Shown here in pieces: positions 21,008 through 28,757 of a stretch of 40,752 bases of DNA (position 1 is its first letter; every line of letters begins with the position of its first letter). The DNA comes from a virus. The notes below the pieces were generated by a model. That model had not been told where the DNA came from. It saw nothing but the letters and a program-made list of their open reading frames with translations, and searched no databases. A program made the translations under genes and the position numbers. The stretch is from IMG/VR virus record IMGVR_UViG_3300019752_000011, positions 1-40,752 of that record. One strand, given 5' to 3'.

Positions 21008-21013
21008 TATAAT
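21008..21013 (+). promoter_or_regulatory. Late promoter (AGCTATAAT type)
   Basis: TTAGCTATAATAAG lies 18 bases before the gene at 21031, divergent from the small reverse-strand gene. Confidence 0.65.
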
Positions 21014-21030
21014 AAGAATAAAGGAAAGAA

Positions 21031-21825
21031 ATGAAAAATATTAATTTTTTTGACTATACAAACAATATTAAAACACTTGATTCGTTTTTATCGTTAGGAT
21101 ATGTAGACGAATCGCACGGTGTAAAGATAGATAAATTCGCACGTGCTGAATTACAGAACAATGTGTTAGCGACAGTTGCAAGTTTTAATGAGGGAATATC
21201 TGTAAATACTTTTAAGCCTTTTAACGATTCTTTACTGGATTTAAATATTGTTTCGGATTCTGCATCAGATACACACGAAATTACAATAAATTATGTAAAT
21301 GGAGATAGAGACTTAAAAGTAGCTACTGTAACGCTTCAAGGAACAACACCTATTAATCTATCAACATTATTTAACGATTCGATTTATTGTGTGTGGAGAA
21401 TGACCAATAAAAGCAACAGAGACAATATAGGAACAATATCAGTACAAAGTGTCGTGGGGGAAACTTATTGTAATATGCCAATTACTAGCGGACTACAAGC
21501 AAACAATTCATTAACAAGTATCTTTTCTGTTCCAAGAGGTTACATCGGATTGATTACTAAAGTGTCTATTTCAACTGATAAGGGAGCAGATGCAAAAGGT
21601 GCAATTTTCACAAGAGAAGAAAATCAAGTATTCAGATACGTAAAAGCACTTGCAAGTTATCAAAACCAATCTTTATACAATGATATTTATGCAGTAGTTT
21701 CCGAAAAAACAGACCTATTACCAGTTGCAATAGCTCAAACTGGTGGTATTTTATATTTAGACTACACTGTATTATTGCTGAAAAAAGAATTTGTAGGAAA
21801 AAATTTAAAAGGAAATGATATATGA
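21031..21825 (+). CDS. Putative virion structural protein, 264 aa
   Basis: Beta-rich protein. The middle (LNIVSDSASDTHEITINYVN, then VTLQGTTPINLSTLF and later NSLTSIFSVPRGYIGLITKV) resembles a structural family seen in many phages, where 'ivSss..D....v.v.yld' and 'vtLnGt..v' blocks alternate. It lies between F-like protein and prohead protease and has a late promoter, so a capsid accessory or head-surface protein is likely. The specific role is inferred. It overlaps the protease gene by four bases. Confidence 0.6.
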   Translation: MKNINFFDYTNNIKTLDSFLSLGYVDESHGVKIDKFARAELQNNVLATVASFNEGISVNTFKPFNDSLLDLNIVSDSASDTHEITINYVNGDRDLKVATVTLQGTTPINLSTLFNDSIYCVWRMTNKSNRDNIGTISVQSVVGETYCNMPITSGLQANNSLTSIFSVPRGYIGLITKVSISTDKGADAKGAIFTREENQVFRYVKALASYQNQSLYNDIYAVVSEKTDLLPVAIAQTGGILYLDYTVLLLKKEFVGKNLKGNDI

Positions 21826-22988
21826 TTTATACATACGATAAAGGGTTCAATGACTTTACTTCAAAGATAGATGAATCAACGGGTTATCTTGAAGTAAATG
21901 GAACAATAGCAAGAACAGGCATCCAAGACTATTACGGGATAGAACTAGGAGAGCATTTTATTAAGCAATATGACCTAGACCCTACTAAAATATACGGAGT
22001 ATATAGACCTAAAGAAGAGGTACTTAAACAAGAAAGTTTAGACACTTATATAAATAAGTCAATTACAGATAATCATCCTGCTGAGTTTGTAAACTCTAAA
22101 AACGAGAATAGTCTAGGAAAAGGAAGTGTATCAACAATCAGCACTTATAATAAAGATGGAATTGATTATGTAAAAGGTAAGCTTACTATAAAAGATGAGA
22201 AGACTATCCAAAAAGCTTTAGCTGGTAAAGTGGAATTGAGTCCAGGCTATACACAAACATTAATCAAAGAAAAAGGAGAATTTCAAGGTAAGCAATACGA
22301 CTTCAAACAAACGGATATTAAAATAAATCACGTTGCTTTAGTTGATAAAGGTCGATGTGATGGTAACTGTAAAATAACAGCAGATAAAAATAGTATAATT
22401 AGTCATAGTAAAAAAACTAACAAAGGAATGTCAATGAAAGTTACGATTGATGGTGTAGAGCATGAAATCACAGACTGTGTTGGAAAACACATAGGTAGTC
22501 TTAATTCTAAAATCACTTCTTTAGATGAAGATATGAAAAAACTAGAAGAAGAAAAAAAGAAAACAGATGAAGAGAACGGTAAGCTAAAAGGCAAAAATTC
22601 CAAGTTGGAAGAAGATATGGAAGAAGAAAAAAAGAAAACTTCTGATTCTACAATCGATGCTTTAGTTTCTGAAAAAGTAGAGCTAATGAAAACAGCAGAT
22701 ACTTTAAAAGTAGAAGTTAAAACTTCTGATTCTATTTTAGATATAAAGAAAGCAATTATTGCAGGAAGTTCTAAAATAGATTTAACAAATAAAACACCTG
22801 AGTTTATTGATGGTGTATATCAAACAGTAGTAGATTCAAAAATCACTAAAACTAAAGCAGTAACTGATAGCCAAGCTAATGCATTCGATGGCTTTGATGG
22901 TAAACAACAAGTAGTAACAGATGCTCAGGTATCTGCAAATATGCACGCGAAACGAAAAGAAGCTTTTAGAAAGGTAGGTAGCAAATAA
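21822..22988 (+). CDS. Prohead protease-scaffold (DUF2213)
   Basis: 388 residues in two parts. Residues 1-195 match DUF2213: YLEVNGTIARTGIQDYYG, then ITDNHPAEFVN with the likely catalytic His, and ELSPGYTQTL with the likely Ser, ending HVALVDKGRC. Residues 200-388 form a charged coiled coil (DEDMKKLEEEKKKTDEENGK) typical of scaffolding domains. The protease part cuts scaffold and capsid ends during maturation. The scaffold part shapes the prohead. An internal start at 22434 should make the scaffold alone. Confidence 0.82.
   Translation: MIYTYDKGFNDFTSKIDESTGYLEVNGTIARTGIQDYYGIELGEHFIKQYDLDPTKIYGVYRPKEEVLKQESLDTYINKSITDNHPAEFVNSKNENSLGKGSVSTISTYNKDGIDYVKGKLTIKDEKTIQKALAGKVELSPGYTQTLIKEKGEFQGKQYDFKQTDIKINHVALVDKGRCDGNCKITADKNSIISHSKKTNKGMSMKVTIDGVEHEITDCVGKHIGSLNSKITSLDEDMKKLEEEKKKTDEENGKLKGKNSKLEEDMEEEKKKTSDSTIDALVSEKVELMKTADTLKVEVKTSDSILDIKKAIIAGSSKIDLTNKTPEFIDGVYQTVVDSKITKTKAVTDSQANAFDGFDGKQQVVTDAQVSANMHAKRKEAFRKVGSK
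22434..22988 (+). CDS. Nested scaffold protein (internal start)
   Basis: ATG 22434 lies in frame within the protease gene, exactly at the border between protease and coiled coil, 6 bases after a strong SD (AAAGGA at 22422-22427). An ATG at 22428 also exists. The product would be 184 residues (MKVTIDGVEHEITDCVGKHI...), consisting of the coiled-coil scaffold and C-terminal tail. This is the same economy as lambda C/Nu3. It is not proven by sequence alone. Confidence 0.6.
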   Translation: MKVTIDGVEHEITDCVGKHIGSLNSKITSLDEDMKKLEEEKKKTDEENGKLKGKNSKLEEDMEEEKKKTSDSTIDALVSEKVELMKTADTLKVEVKTSDSILDIKKAIIAGSSKIDLTNKTPEFIDGVYQTVVDSKITKTKAVTDSQANAFDGFDGKQQVVTDAQVSANMHAKRKEAFRKVGSK

Positions 22989-23482
22989 TGGGTGGAATAG
23001 TACAATCAGGTGCTTATGCACAATATATGAATGAAGTTTTAGCAGGTCAAATCTCTAAAGCTTCAATAGGTAATAATATCTCAATGGTATTAAAAGATTC
23101 TAATGTAGGTTTTGGATTGGCAGTAGTTCAAGGTACAAATGATAATGATGCTAAAGTTCCAGCAGGAGCAGGTGGAAAATTCAGAGGTGTTACAGTTAGG
23201 AACTTAAATGTAAATAACAATGATGCAAATGTTGGCGAATATTTACAAGATACTTTCGTAACACTAAGAAATTTTGGAACAATTATCGTTAAAACAGAAG
23301 TAGCAGTAGTAAAAGATGAACCAGTATTTTTCAGACATACGGCAAGTGGTGGAAACACTGTAATCGGAGCATTTAGAAATGATGCAGATACAGCAACAGC
23401 AGATGTAATCACAGGTGCAAGATTTAACGCTAGTGCAGGTGCAGGCGAGTTAGTAGAGATTATTCTACCAACAATATATTAA
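22988..23482 (+). CDS. Head decoration/capsid accessory protein
   Basis: 164 residues, Gly/Ala/Val-rich beta structure (GFGLAVVQGTNDNDAKVPAG, then GVTVRNLNVNN and TFVTLRNFGTIIVKTEVAV). Such a protein directly between protease and major capsid protein is characteristic of DUF2190-like or 'structural cation circulator' decoration proteins that brace the capsid. It overlaps the protease stop by one base (TAATG). The family assignment is by pattern and position. Confidence 0.7.
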   Translation: MGGIVQSGAYAQYMNEVLAGQISKASIGNNISMVLKDSNVGFGLAVVQGTNDNDAKVPAGAGGKFRGVTVRNLNVNNNDANVGEYLQDTFVTLRNFGTIIVKTEVAVVKDEPVFFRHTASGGNTVIGAFRNDADTATADVITGARFNASAGAGELVEIILPTIY

Positions 23483-23493
23483 GGAGTTTATAG

Positions 23494-24399
23494 ATGAACG
23501 AAGCACTATTTTTTGAAGAACAAAGAAGATTCGTATTAGGCGAAGTTGAAAAGATTGAATACGGGGAATTAACTGGTAGACAAGCAGTACAAACTGTTTC
23601 AGAGGGTTCAAGAGGTACTACAGCTGTAAGACAATATGTTTTAGACAAAGTTGGAGTAATGAAGCTTAGAGCAAATAAAGCAGAAGATTATAATCTTATA
23701 GATTTATCTGGTACATATGTAGACGCACCGATATTTTTTTCTGAAAGTGGATTTGAATACGACATTGAAGAGTTGTGGGCAGCAGAACAAGCTAACATGA
23801 ATCTTGACAGTATGAAAGCTGAAACAACAATTGAAGCTTATGAAGAAATGGTAAATAAATTAATTTGGATAGGTCAATCTGATGTTAATTTAACAGGACT
23901 TGCAAATAATGCAAATGTAGATATCGCAACAACACAAGCAGGTGCAGCATTAGATACTTTCACAGCACAAGAGCAAGTAGACTACTTCATGACTGGCTAC
24001 AATGATATATATACTAATTCAAAGCAAAAAGTTAAAGCTAATACTTTGGCTTTATCAACAGCTACGTTTTTGTATTTAGATCAAACTTCTTATGCAATAG
24101 TAGCAGGTGTAACAACTGAAACATTACTTGAAAGAATCTTAAAAAATTCTAGACTTACTATGAATGATGTTATCGTATCTAATGAGTTAGAAACAGCAGG
24201 AGCATCTAATATTGTAAGGGCGATTTGGTATGATAGAACACCTAGAAGGGTTAAGTTTAACGAGGTTTTACCAATTGAATTTAGACCAACACAAGTGAAC
24301 GATAACAGCTTTAAAGTTCCAACAGTTGCAAAACTCGGTGGTGTTTGGATTAAGTATCCGTCAGCATTTAAATACCTAGACTACGAAATCAACGCGTAG
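23494..24399 (+). CDS. Major capsid protein (DUF2184-like)
   Basis: 301 residues. It starts FFEEQRRFVLGEVEKIEYGE and has the DUF2184 traits: YDIEELWAAEQANMNLDSMK, KLIWIGQSDVNLTGLANN, then ERILKNSRLTMNDVIVS and YDRTPRRVKFNEVLPIEF, ending in KYPSAFKYLDYEI. This is an HK97-fold shell protein. SD AAGGAG at 23482-23487. A hairpin after the next small gene probably shapes the message level. Confidence 0.88.
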   Translation: MNEALFFEEQRRFVLGEVEKIEYGELTGRQAVQTVSEGSRGTTAVRQYVLDKVGVMKLRANKAEDYNLIDLSGTYVDAPIFFSESGFEYDIEELWAAEQANMNLDSMKAETTIEAYEEMVNKLIWIGQSDVNLTGLANNANVDIATTQAGAALDTFTAQEQVDYFMTGYNDIYTNSKQKVKANTLALSTATFLYLDQTSYAIVAGVTTETLLERILKNSRLTMNDVIVSNELETAGASNIVRAIWYDRTPRRVKFNEVLPIEFRPTQVNDNSFKVPTVAKLGGVWIKYPSAFKYLDYEINA

Positions 24400-24416
24400 T
24401 CTTAGAGGAGATATAA

Positions 24417-24611
24417 ATGAAAGTAACAAGCAATTTACCAAGATTCGTAAAGTTTGGGAAGATAGAAGTTAAACCAAATGAAAATATATTTAACAAAAAA
24501 GATTCTGATATGTTAAGTAAGCATAAGGGATTCAATCAATATGTAAAGAATAAAGACTTTACAGTCGAAGTACCTGCAACGGCTGCAAAAACAACAACAG
24601 AAACAAAATAG
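24417..24611 (+). CDS. Small head-region protein, 64 aa
   Basis: SD AGAGGAG at 24404-24410. The product is basic (VTSNLPRFVKFGKIEVKPNE, then DMLSKHKGFNQYVKNKDF) with a Thr/Ala-rich end. Small proteins with 'f.....i.v.pg.s..i.....' strands often follow capsid genes. No firm family. The stop at 24609-24611 lies in the hairpin that follows. Confidence 0.55.
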   Translation: MKVTSNLPRFVKFGKIEVKPNENIFNKKDSDMLSKHKGFNQYVKNKDFTVEVPATAAKTTTETK

Positions 24612-24630
24612 AGATTAATTTCTCTATTTT
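24605..24630 (+). terminator. Intrinsic terminator after the capsid genes
   Basis: AAAATAGAGA, loop TTAATT, TCTCTATTTT: a 10-bp perfect stem whose 3' arm ends in four T's. The bases to 24669 hold only C-rich spacer before the promoter. Probably partial termination. Confidence 0.65.
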
Positions 24631-24669
24631 ACCCCACTCCCTCCAATAATCCAAAACATTAAAAACTGA

Positions 24670-24675
24670 TATAAT
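24670..24675 (+). promoter_or_regulatory. Late promoter before the connector genes
   Basis: TGATATAATATAAATAAAAA lies 23 bases before the gene at 24699. A TATAAT box with no -35, directly after the terminator at 24605. Confidence 0.55.
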
Positions 24676-24698
24676 ATAAATAAAAAAGAGATATTATA

Positions 24699-25067
24699 AT
24701 GGCAAATATTACAGACTTTCGTATTAGATTTCCAGAATATGACGATCCAATAGCTACCGATGAAAGAGTCCAATTATTCTTAGAAGATTCAGAATTAATA
24801 GTGCCTACAAGTTGGGGAAATGTTCGAGATGTAGGAATATACTACTTAACAGCTCACGAGTTAGCAGTATCAATTAAAACAACGAGCGGTAGTAGCGGAG
24901 GAGTAGCACAAGTCGCTTCTAAATCAGTAGAGGGCGTAAGCGTAAGCTATAACAATAAAACAGCAGAAAACAGCACAGAAGATTACTATGCTTCAACATC
25001 ATACGGTAAAAGATATCTTGACTTAGCAAGAAGAAAAAATGTAGGTCGTGGGGCTTCACTTGTCTAA
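24699..25067 (+). CDS. Head-tail connector (DUF4054)
   Basis: 122 residues. Opening ITDFRIRFPEYDDPIATDER is the DUF4054 hallmark, followed by the helical DVGIYYLTAHELAVSI and the end TSYGKRYLDLARRKNVG. Such proteins form the adaptor ring under the portal. Its last 20 bases overlap the next gene. Confidence 0.85.
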   Translation: MANITDFRIRFPEYDDPIATDERVQLFLEDSELIVPTSWGNVRDVGIYYLTAHELAVSIKTTSGSSGGVAQVASKSVEGVSVSYNNKTAENSTEDYYASTSYGKRYLDLARRKNVGRGASLV

Positions 25068-25506
25068 TGTAAAACTTGATATGAGTGGACTCAGAAAGTT
25101 ACAAAAACAGCTAAAAGATGCAAAAGTTAAAGTCGGACTACCAAAAGGGACACCAGCAAATGACGAGGGCGAAAGTCTTATTGAAATTGGAGCCACACAG
25201 GAATTCGGTAGTCCATCAAAAAACGTACCAGAAAGGAGTTTTGTAAGAATACCTTTAGACAATGCAAAAGCTGATTATTTTAAATTTTTAAAAAGACAAG
25301 GTATAAATATTTTAAATGGTAAAACTACAACAGATGACGCTATTGAAAAGCTGGGCGTATGGGGACAAACAGTTATTAAAAAATCGTTTACTAATAACAA
25401 CTGGGAAGCTAACAGCGAGACTACAATCGCACTTAAGGGGAGTAGTAGACCTTTAATAGATAGAGGACAATTGAGACAAGCTATTACTTGGGAAGTGATT
25501 AAATGA
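25048..25506 (+). CDS. Neck/tail completion protein (HK97 gp10-like)
   Basis: About 152 residues. The start is uncertain (GTG 25048 or TTG 25060). GGTCGTGGGG around 25044-25053 could be the ribosome binding site for the latter. Traits: LRKLQKQLKDAKVKVGLPKG, IGATQEFGSPSKNVPERSFV, and late SSRPLIDRGQLRQAITWEV. These are the standard blocks of the gp10-like/virion morphogenesis family which finishes tails or the neck. Confidence 0.8.
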   Translation: MGLHLSNVKLDMSGLRKLQKQLKDAKVKVGLPKGTPANDEGESLIEIGATQEFGSPSKNVPERSFVRIPLDNAKADYFKFLKRQGINILNGKTTTDDAIEKLGVWGQTVIKKSFTNNNWEANSETTIALKGSSRPLIDRGQLRQAITWEVIK

Positions 25507-25519
25507 TAAAGGATAATAA

Positions 25520-25873
25520 ATGTTAGATGTAACAGATGCTTTTGATGACCTTTTAGAAGATGTAATTCTTAAAAGAAAAACAGCAGGGTCCAGAGATGGT
25601 AATGGGATTTGGATAACACCAGTACCAACAGAAACGACAATTCAAGTAGTAGCTCAATCTTTAACAGCAGATGAGAGACTAGCATTGCCTGAAGCTGTTA
25701 GAACAAAAGAAACTTTTAAATTTCATACTAAAACAGAATTGAGAACAGCAGATGAAGACACGCAGACAAACGCCGATATAATCGTTTATAATGACGAAGA
25801 ATGGGAAGTATCAAGTGTACACAACAGGAAAAACTTAGGTAATTACTTTAAAGCAATAGGAATTAAACAATGA
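25520..25873 (+). CDS. Putative head closure/neck protein, 117 aa
   Basis: SD AAGGA at 25508-25512. A beta-barrel pattern: ILKRKTAGSRDGNGIWI, TTIQVVAQSLTADERL, then ADIIVYNDEEWEVSSV and NYFKAIGIK. The size, order and 'y.G..W.v' ending fit a head-closure (stopper) protein. It overlaps the next gene by four bases. Assignment mainly from order and fold pattern. Confidence 0.6.
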   Translation: MLDVTDAFDDLLEDVILKRKTAGSRDGNGIWITPVPTETTIQVVAQSLTADERLALPEAVRTKETFKFHTKTELRTADEDTQTNADIIVYNDEEWEVSSVHNRKNLGNYFKAIGIKQ

Positions 25874-26388
25874 TAGATTACACTTTAATTGAAAACGATT
25901 TGAAGCAATGGATACGAGCAGTTACTGGTCTTGGTGGTGGATTTGTAATATCGCAAAACGACAATAATCCACGACCGCGAGGGCAATATGCAACGGTTAA
26001 AATTTATGATGCACAAGTGATAGGACACGATACATACAATGCAACATCAGCACCAAACGACACAGTAAATCTAAACTATAGCGGTGTACGAAAAATAAGA
26101 ATCGGTGTTAATATCTTTAGGGATGATGCAGAAACAGTTCAAAACCAAATGGCAAAATTAACTAGCTCATTTAATCGAATAGATACACAGATTTATTTTC
26201 AATCAAAAAAGATGGGAATAATTGAAAGTGGTGAGGTAATAGACTTGCCAGAATTGGTACGAGATAAATGGGAAGAACGTAAGCAATGTGATTTTTTCGT
26301 ATATGTAAATGATGCAGAAACTAAAAACATTGAATCTATTGAAAAACTAGCAGGTACTGGATTTGGTACACCTTACCAGATAGGCTAG
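25870..26388 (+). CDS. Tail terminator/neck protein (LIC_12616/gp12-like)
   Basis: 172 residues. The opening DLKQWIRAVTGLGGGFVISQ, then PRPRGQYATVKIYDAQVIG and RKIRIGVNIFRDDAETVQNQ, match the LIC_12616 family of neck terminator proteins. It caps the tail tube and joins it to the neck. It lies just before the sheath, as expected. Confidence 0.75.
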   Translation: MIDYTLIENDLKQWIRAVTGLGGGFVISQNDNNPRPRGQYATVKIYDAQVIGHDTYNATSAPNDTVNLNYSGVRKIRIGVNIFRDDAETVQNQMAKLTSSFNRIDTQIYFQSKKMGIIESGEVIDLPELVRDKWEERKQCDFFVYVNDAETKNIESIEKLAGTGFGTPYQIG

Positions 26389-26414
26389 TGAAAAACAGTA
26401 ATCTGAATAAAAGA

Positions 26415-26420
26415 TATAAT
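26415..26420 (+). promoter_or_regulatory. Late promoter before the sheath gene
   Basis: AAGATATAATTAAAAAAAC lies 24 bases before the sheath gene. A TATAAT box without a recognisable -35. Confidence 0.5.
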
Positions 26421-26444
26421 TAAAAAAACAAAAAGGATAAAACA

Positions 26445-27572
26445 ATGGCGAATCCATTCAAGCGATATGTTGATGTCGTGATTACAAAAGAAACAGCTTT
26501 GTTAAGTGCAGCGGGGTTTGGTGTTCCACTCTTACTTACTGATGATGTTTCTATTATCACAACTACTACAAGAGTAAAAGAATATTTGAGTTTACAAGCA
26601 GTGGAGCAAGATTACGCAGATACTACAGATGAATATGCAGCAGCAAGGGCTTATTTCAGCCAACAAGCAGAAAACAAAAGACAACCTGAAAAGCTATTAA
26701 TCGGTGTTTGGGATAAGGCAGGTGCTGAAACTATTACAGACGCTCTACAGGCTATCATAGATACTAATAACGAATGGTATGTAATCGGCATTACTGCATC
26801 ACTTAGAACAGATGAGACTAATCTTGAATTATTAGCGACTGAAATTGAGGGGATGAGAAAAGTTGCAGTTTTTGATTCCAACAACGTAAACAATCTTGTT
26901 TTAGATGAAGCTACTACATTGATGTACAAATTAAAGAATAAAGAAACTAGCGGATATAAAAGATCTATGGTTATTCATCATAGTGATGCAACTAAATATC
27001 TTTCGTGGTCGATTCTAGGAGAGTTCTTACCAATCCAACCAGGCAAGTCTCAAATGGCTTATCATATCTTAGCAGGTGCATCGGATGGTGCTGATTTTAT
27101 TCCAGCTTCAAGCATCACGGAAGTACAAAAAGATAACCTCTTTGCTAATAATGGTAATACAACAGTTGGACTAGCAGGGCAAGTATTTTTCTATCCTGGC
27201 ATAATGGTTGGTGGTAAAAATATTGACCGTGAGGGAGAATGGTTTGATATTATTCGTTCTATTGACTTTTTACAAGCAAGAACAGAAGAGGGGCTTATGT
27301 CACTTTTTTTAGAAAAATCAGAGGCAGGAAGTAAAGTTCCTTTTACAGATGCAGGTATTGCAATGGTATACAATAGATTATCTAATTTATTAGAAGTTTA
27401 CGGAGTAACACAAGGTATATTAGTAGATGGAACAGTTGTAATTACAGTACCTAAAAGAGAAGATACAACAACAGAAGATAGAGACGATAGACTTTTAAGA
27501 GATGTAGATTTCGAAGCAAGTCTTGCAGGTGCTATTGGAAAAGTGATAGTTAGAGGTCGTGTCCGTGTGTAG
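26445..27572 (+). CDS. Tail sheath protein (DUF3383)
   Basis: 375 residues. Recognised by NPFKRYVDVVITKETALL, then STTRVKEY-like TTTTRVKEYLSL, ADTTDEYAAARAYFSQQ, and the C-terminal DREGEWFDIIRSIDFLQAR and ASLAGAIGKVIVRGRV. This is the DUF3383 sheath group of short-genome myoviruses. It contracts around the tube during DNA injection. It proves a contractile tail. Confidence 0.88.
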   Translation: MANPFKRYVDVVITKETALLSAAGFGVPLLLTDDVSIITTTTRVKEYLSLQAVEQDYADTTDEYAAARAYFSQQAENKRQPEKLLIGVWDKAGAETITDALQAIIDTNNEWYVIGITASLRTDETNLELLATEIEGMRKVAVFDSNNVNNLVLDEATTLMYKLKNKETSGYKRSMVIHHSDATKYLSWSILGEFLPIQPGKSQMAYHILAGASDGADFIPASSITEVQKDNLFANNGNTTVGLAGQVFFYPGIMVGGKNIDREGEWFDIIRSIDFLQARTEEGLMSLFLEKSEAGSKVPFTDAGIAMVYNRLSNLLEVYGVTQGILVDGTVVITVPKREDTTTEDRDDRLLRDVDFEASLAGAIGKVIVRGRVRV

Positions 27573-27681
27573 CAAGGTTTGTACTATTTGCTTGGTTGAT
27601 AAAAAAATTGACTCTTTCTGTGTAGCGAAAGGCTACGCAGATGGGTTTAAATATAAATTTAATAAAAAAGGAGATATGTAA
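27565..27681 (+). CDS. Small Cys-rich protein between sheath and tube, 38 aa
   Basis: A GTG frame overlapping the sheath end by 8 bases, and its stop shares one base with the tube ATG (TAATG). The product has CSKVCTICLVDKKIDSFC, four Cys that could bind zinc, then a Lys-rich end. No clear SD. The frame fills the whole 108-base gap, which supports it modestly. Confidence 0.4.
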   Translation: MCSKVCTICLVDKKIDSFCVAKGYADGFKYKFNKKGDM

Positions 27682-28097
27682 TGTTTGGTTCATATTCATT
27701 TAAAAACATAAACGCGATTTTTGGAATTCATGAGATCGAAGGTTGGGCGGATGGTGATGATTGTCTGATTATAGAAGAAGCCCAAGACAGATTCACTAAA
27801 ACGATTGGAGCAAAAGGTGAGGTTATACGTTCTCAAAATAACGATAAATCGGTAATTATCAAACTTAAGCTACTTCAATCAAGTGCTACTATTGCTGTAT
27901 TAAATGGTATTAAGATTCTTGATGATGAGACTGGCACAGGTGTATTGCCATTCATCTATACAGATACAGTAGCAGGGGAGTCATATATCGTGAAAAATGC
28001 GTGGATTTCTAAAACTCCAGTTGTAACAAGAGGTAGAAATCAGAATAATATGGAGTGGGTCCTTCATGGTGACTCATCACAATACTTAAAAGACTAG
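27681..28097 (+). CDS. Tail tube protein (DUF3277)
   Basis: 138 residues. SYSFKNINAIFGIHEIEGWA, then DDCLIIEEAQDRFTKTIGAK and late GESYIVKNAWISKTPVVTRG with NNMEWVLHG are the DUF3277 blocks. It forms the inner tube under the sheath. SD AAAGGAG at 27668-27674. Confidence 0.88.
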   Translation: MFGSYSFKNINAIFGIHEIEGWADGDDCLIIEEAQDRFTKTIGAKGEVIRSQNNDKSVIIKLKLLQSSATIAVLNGIKILDDETGTGVLPFIYTDTVAGESYIVKNAWISKTPVVTRGRNQNNMEWVLHGDSSQYLKD

Positions 28098-28112
28098 ATT
28101 TTATTCTAGTCT
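28091..28112 (+). other. Hairpin at the end of the tube gene
   Basis: AGACTAGA, loop TTTTAT, TCTAGTCT: a perfect 8-bp stem that includes the tube stop codon. No T-run follows. Perhaps an mRNA stabiliser or partial terminator between the abundant tube and the chaperone. Confidence 0.5.
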
Positions 28113-28132
28113 AAATTATAAAGAGGGAATAA

Positions 28133-28585
28133 ATGAAAACAAAAGAGATTATAGTAAATAATAAAAAGTACATCTTAACTAAGCTAAATGCAATAGATGG
28201 ATTAAAATTAAAAGTTAGAGTTACAAAAGTTTTAGCAAGTGCTTTAGGTGGTGTAGACAACATTTCAAAAGATGAAATGGGTAAAATTATGGACCAAGAC
28301 GTAGGCTCACTGGTTGGAAAACTAGCACAAGCAGTCGAAAGAGTAGACGAAGACAAATACATTAGCTTAATCCTTGATTTATTAAGCAAAAACATTGTGC
28401 AAGTTAAAAAAGCAGATGACCAAACAACAGCAGAAGTTCCACTAATCGTAAATAATTTAGAGATTATGGATATGTATGAAATTGCTATTGAGGTTATTAA
28501 ATTAAACCTTGGAAATTTTATCAAAGACATCAAGTTGAAATTAAGCAACCAGTCGGTGTCGCAGAAGAAAGAAAACTTAATATAG
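28133..28585 (+). CDS. Tail assembly chaperone, short form (G-like)
   Basis: 150 residues if translated without a frameshift. Traits: TKEIIVNNKKYILTKLNAID, then LKVRVTKVLASALGG and YISLILDLLSKNIVQV. It lies between tube and tape measure, where lambda has G and GT. It coats the tape measure during tail building. In-frame reading passes the slippery heptamer A AAT TTT (28513-28519) and ends at TAG 28583-28585. Confidence 0.75.
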   Translation: MKTKEIIVNNKKYILTKLNAIDGLKLKVRVTKVLASALGGVDNISKDEMGKIMDQDVGSLVGKLAQAVERVDEDKYISLILDLLSKNIVQVKKADDQTTAEVPLIVNNLEIMDMYEIAIEVIKLNLGNFIKDIKLKLSNQSVSQKKENLI

Positions 28586-28731
28586 ATTTATTGGTGTTCA
28601 GAGTTATAGATAGCTCTTTAGGTGTAACATTACACGACCTTAAGACAATCTATGATATTGATGAACTTTTTGACTTTTTAGAATACATAGACTTAAAACA
28701 AGAAGCTGAATTTTTAGCTAATCAAGAATAA
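28133..28731 (+). CDS. Tail assembly chaperone, frameshifted long form (GT-like)
   Basis: A -1 shift at the heptamer A AAT TTT (28513-28519; codons GGA AAT TTT ATC) allows reading to TAA 28729-28731, giving about 199 residues. The -1 frame is open from 28501, starts YQRHQVEIKQPVGVAEERKL and continues with DLKTIYDIDELFDFLEYIDL. The phase is exactly right for tandem slippage (AAT to AAA, TTT to TTT). The frame has no start codon of its own near its beginning, so the shift is the only sensible way to make it. Confidence 0.75.
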
Positions 28732-28757
28732 CAAAGAGAGGTTTAATTCTCTTTGTT
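28730..28757 (+). terminator. Convergent hairpin after the chaperone gene
   Basis: AACAAAGAGA at 28730-28739 and TCTCTTTGTT at 28748-28757, 10 bp, loop of 8. It stands between the + strand chaperone stop and the - strand endonuclease stop, so it may serve both directions. T-run weak on both sides. Confidence 0.55.
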
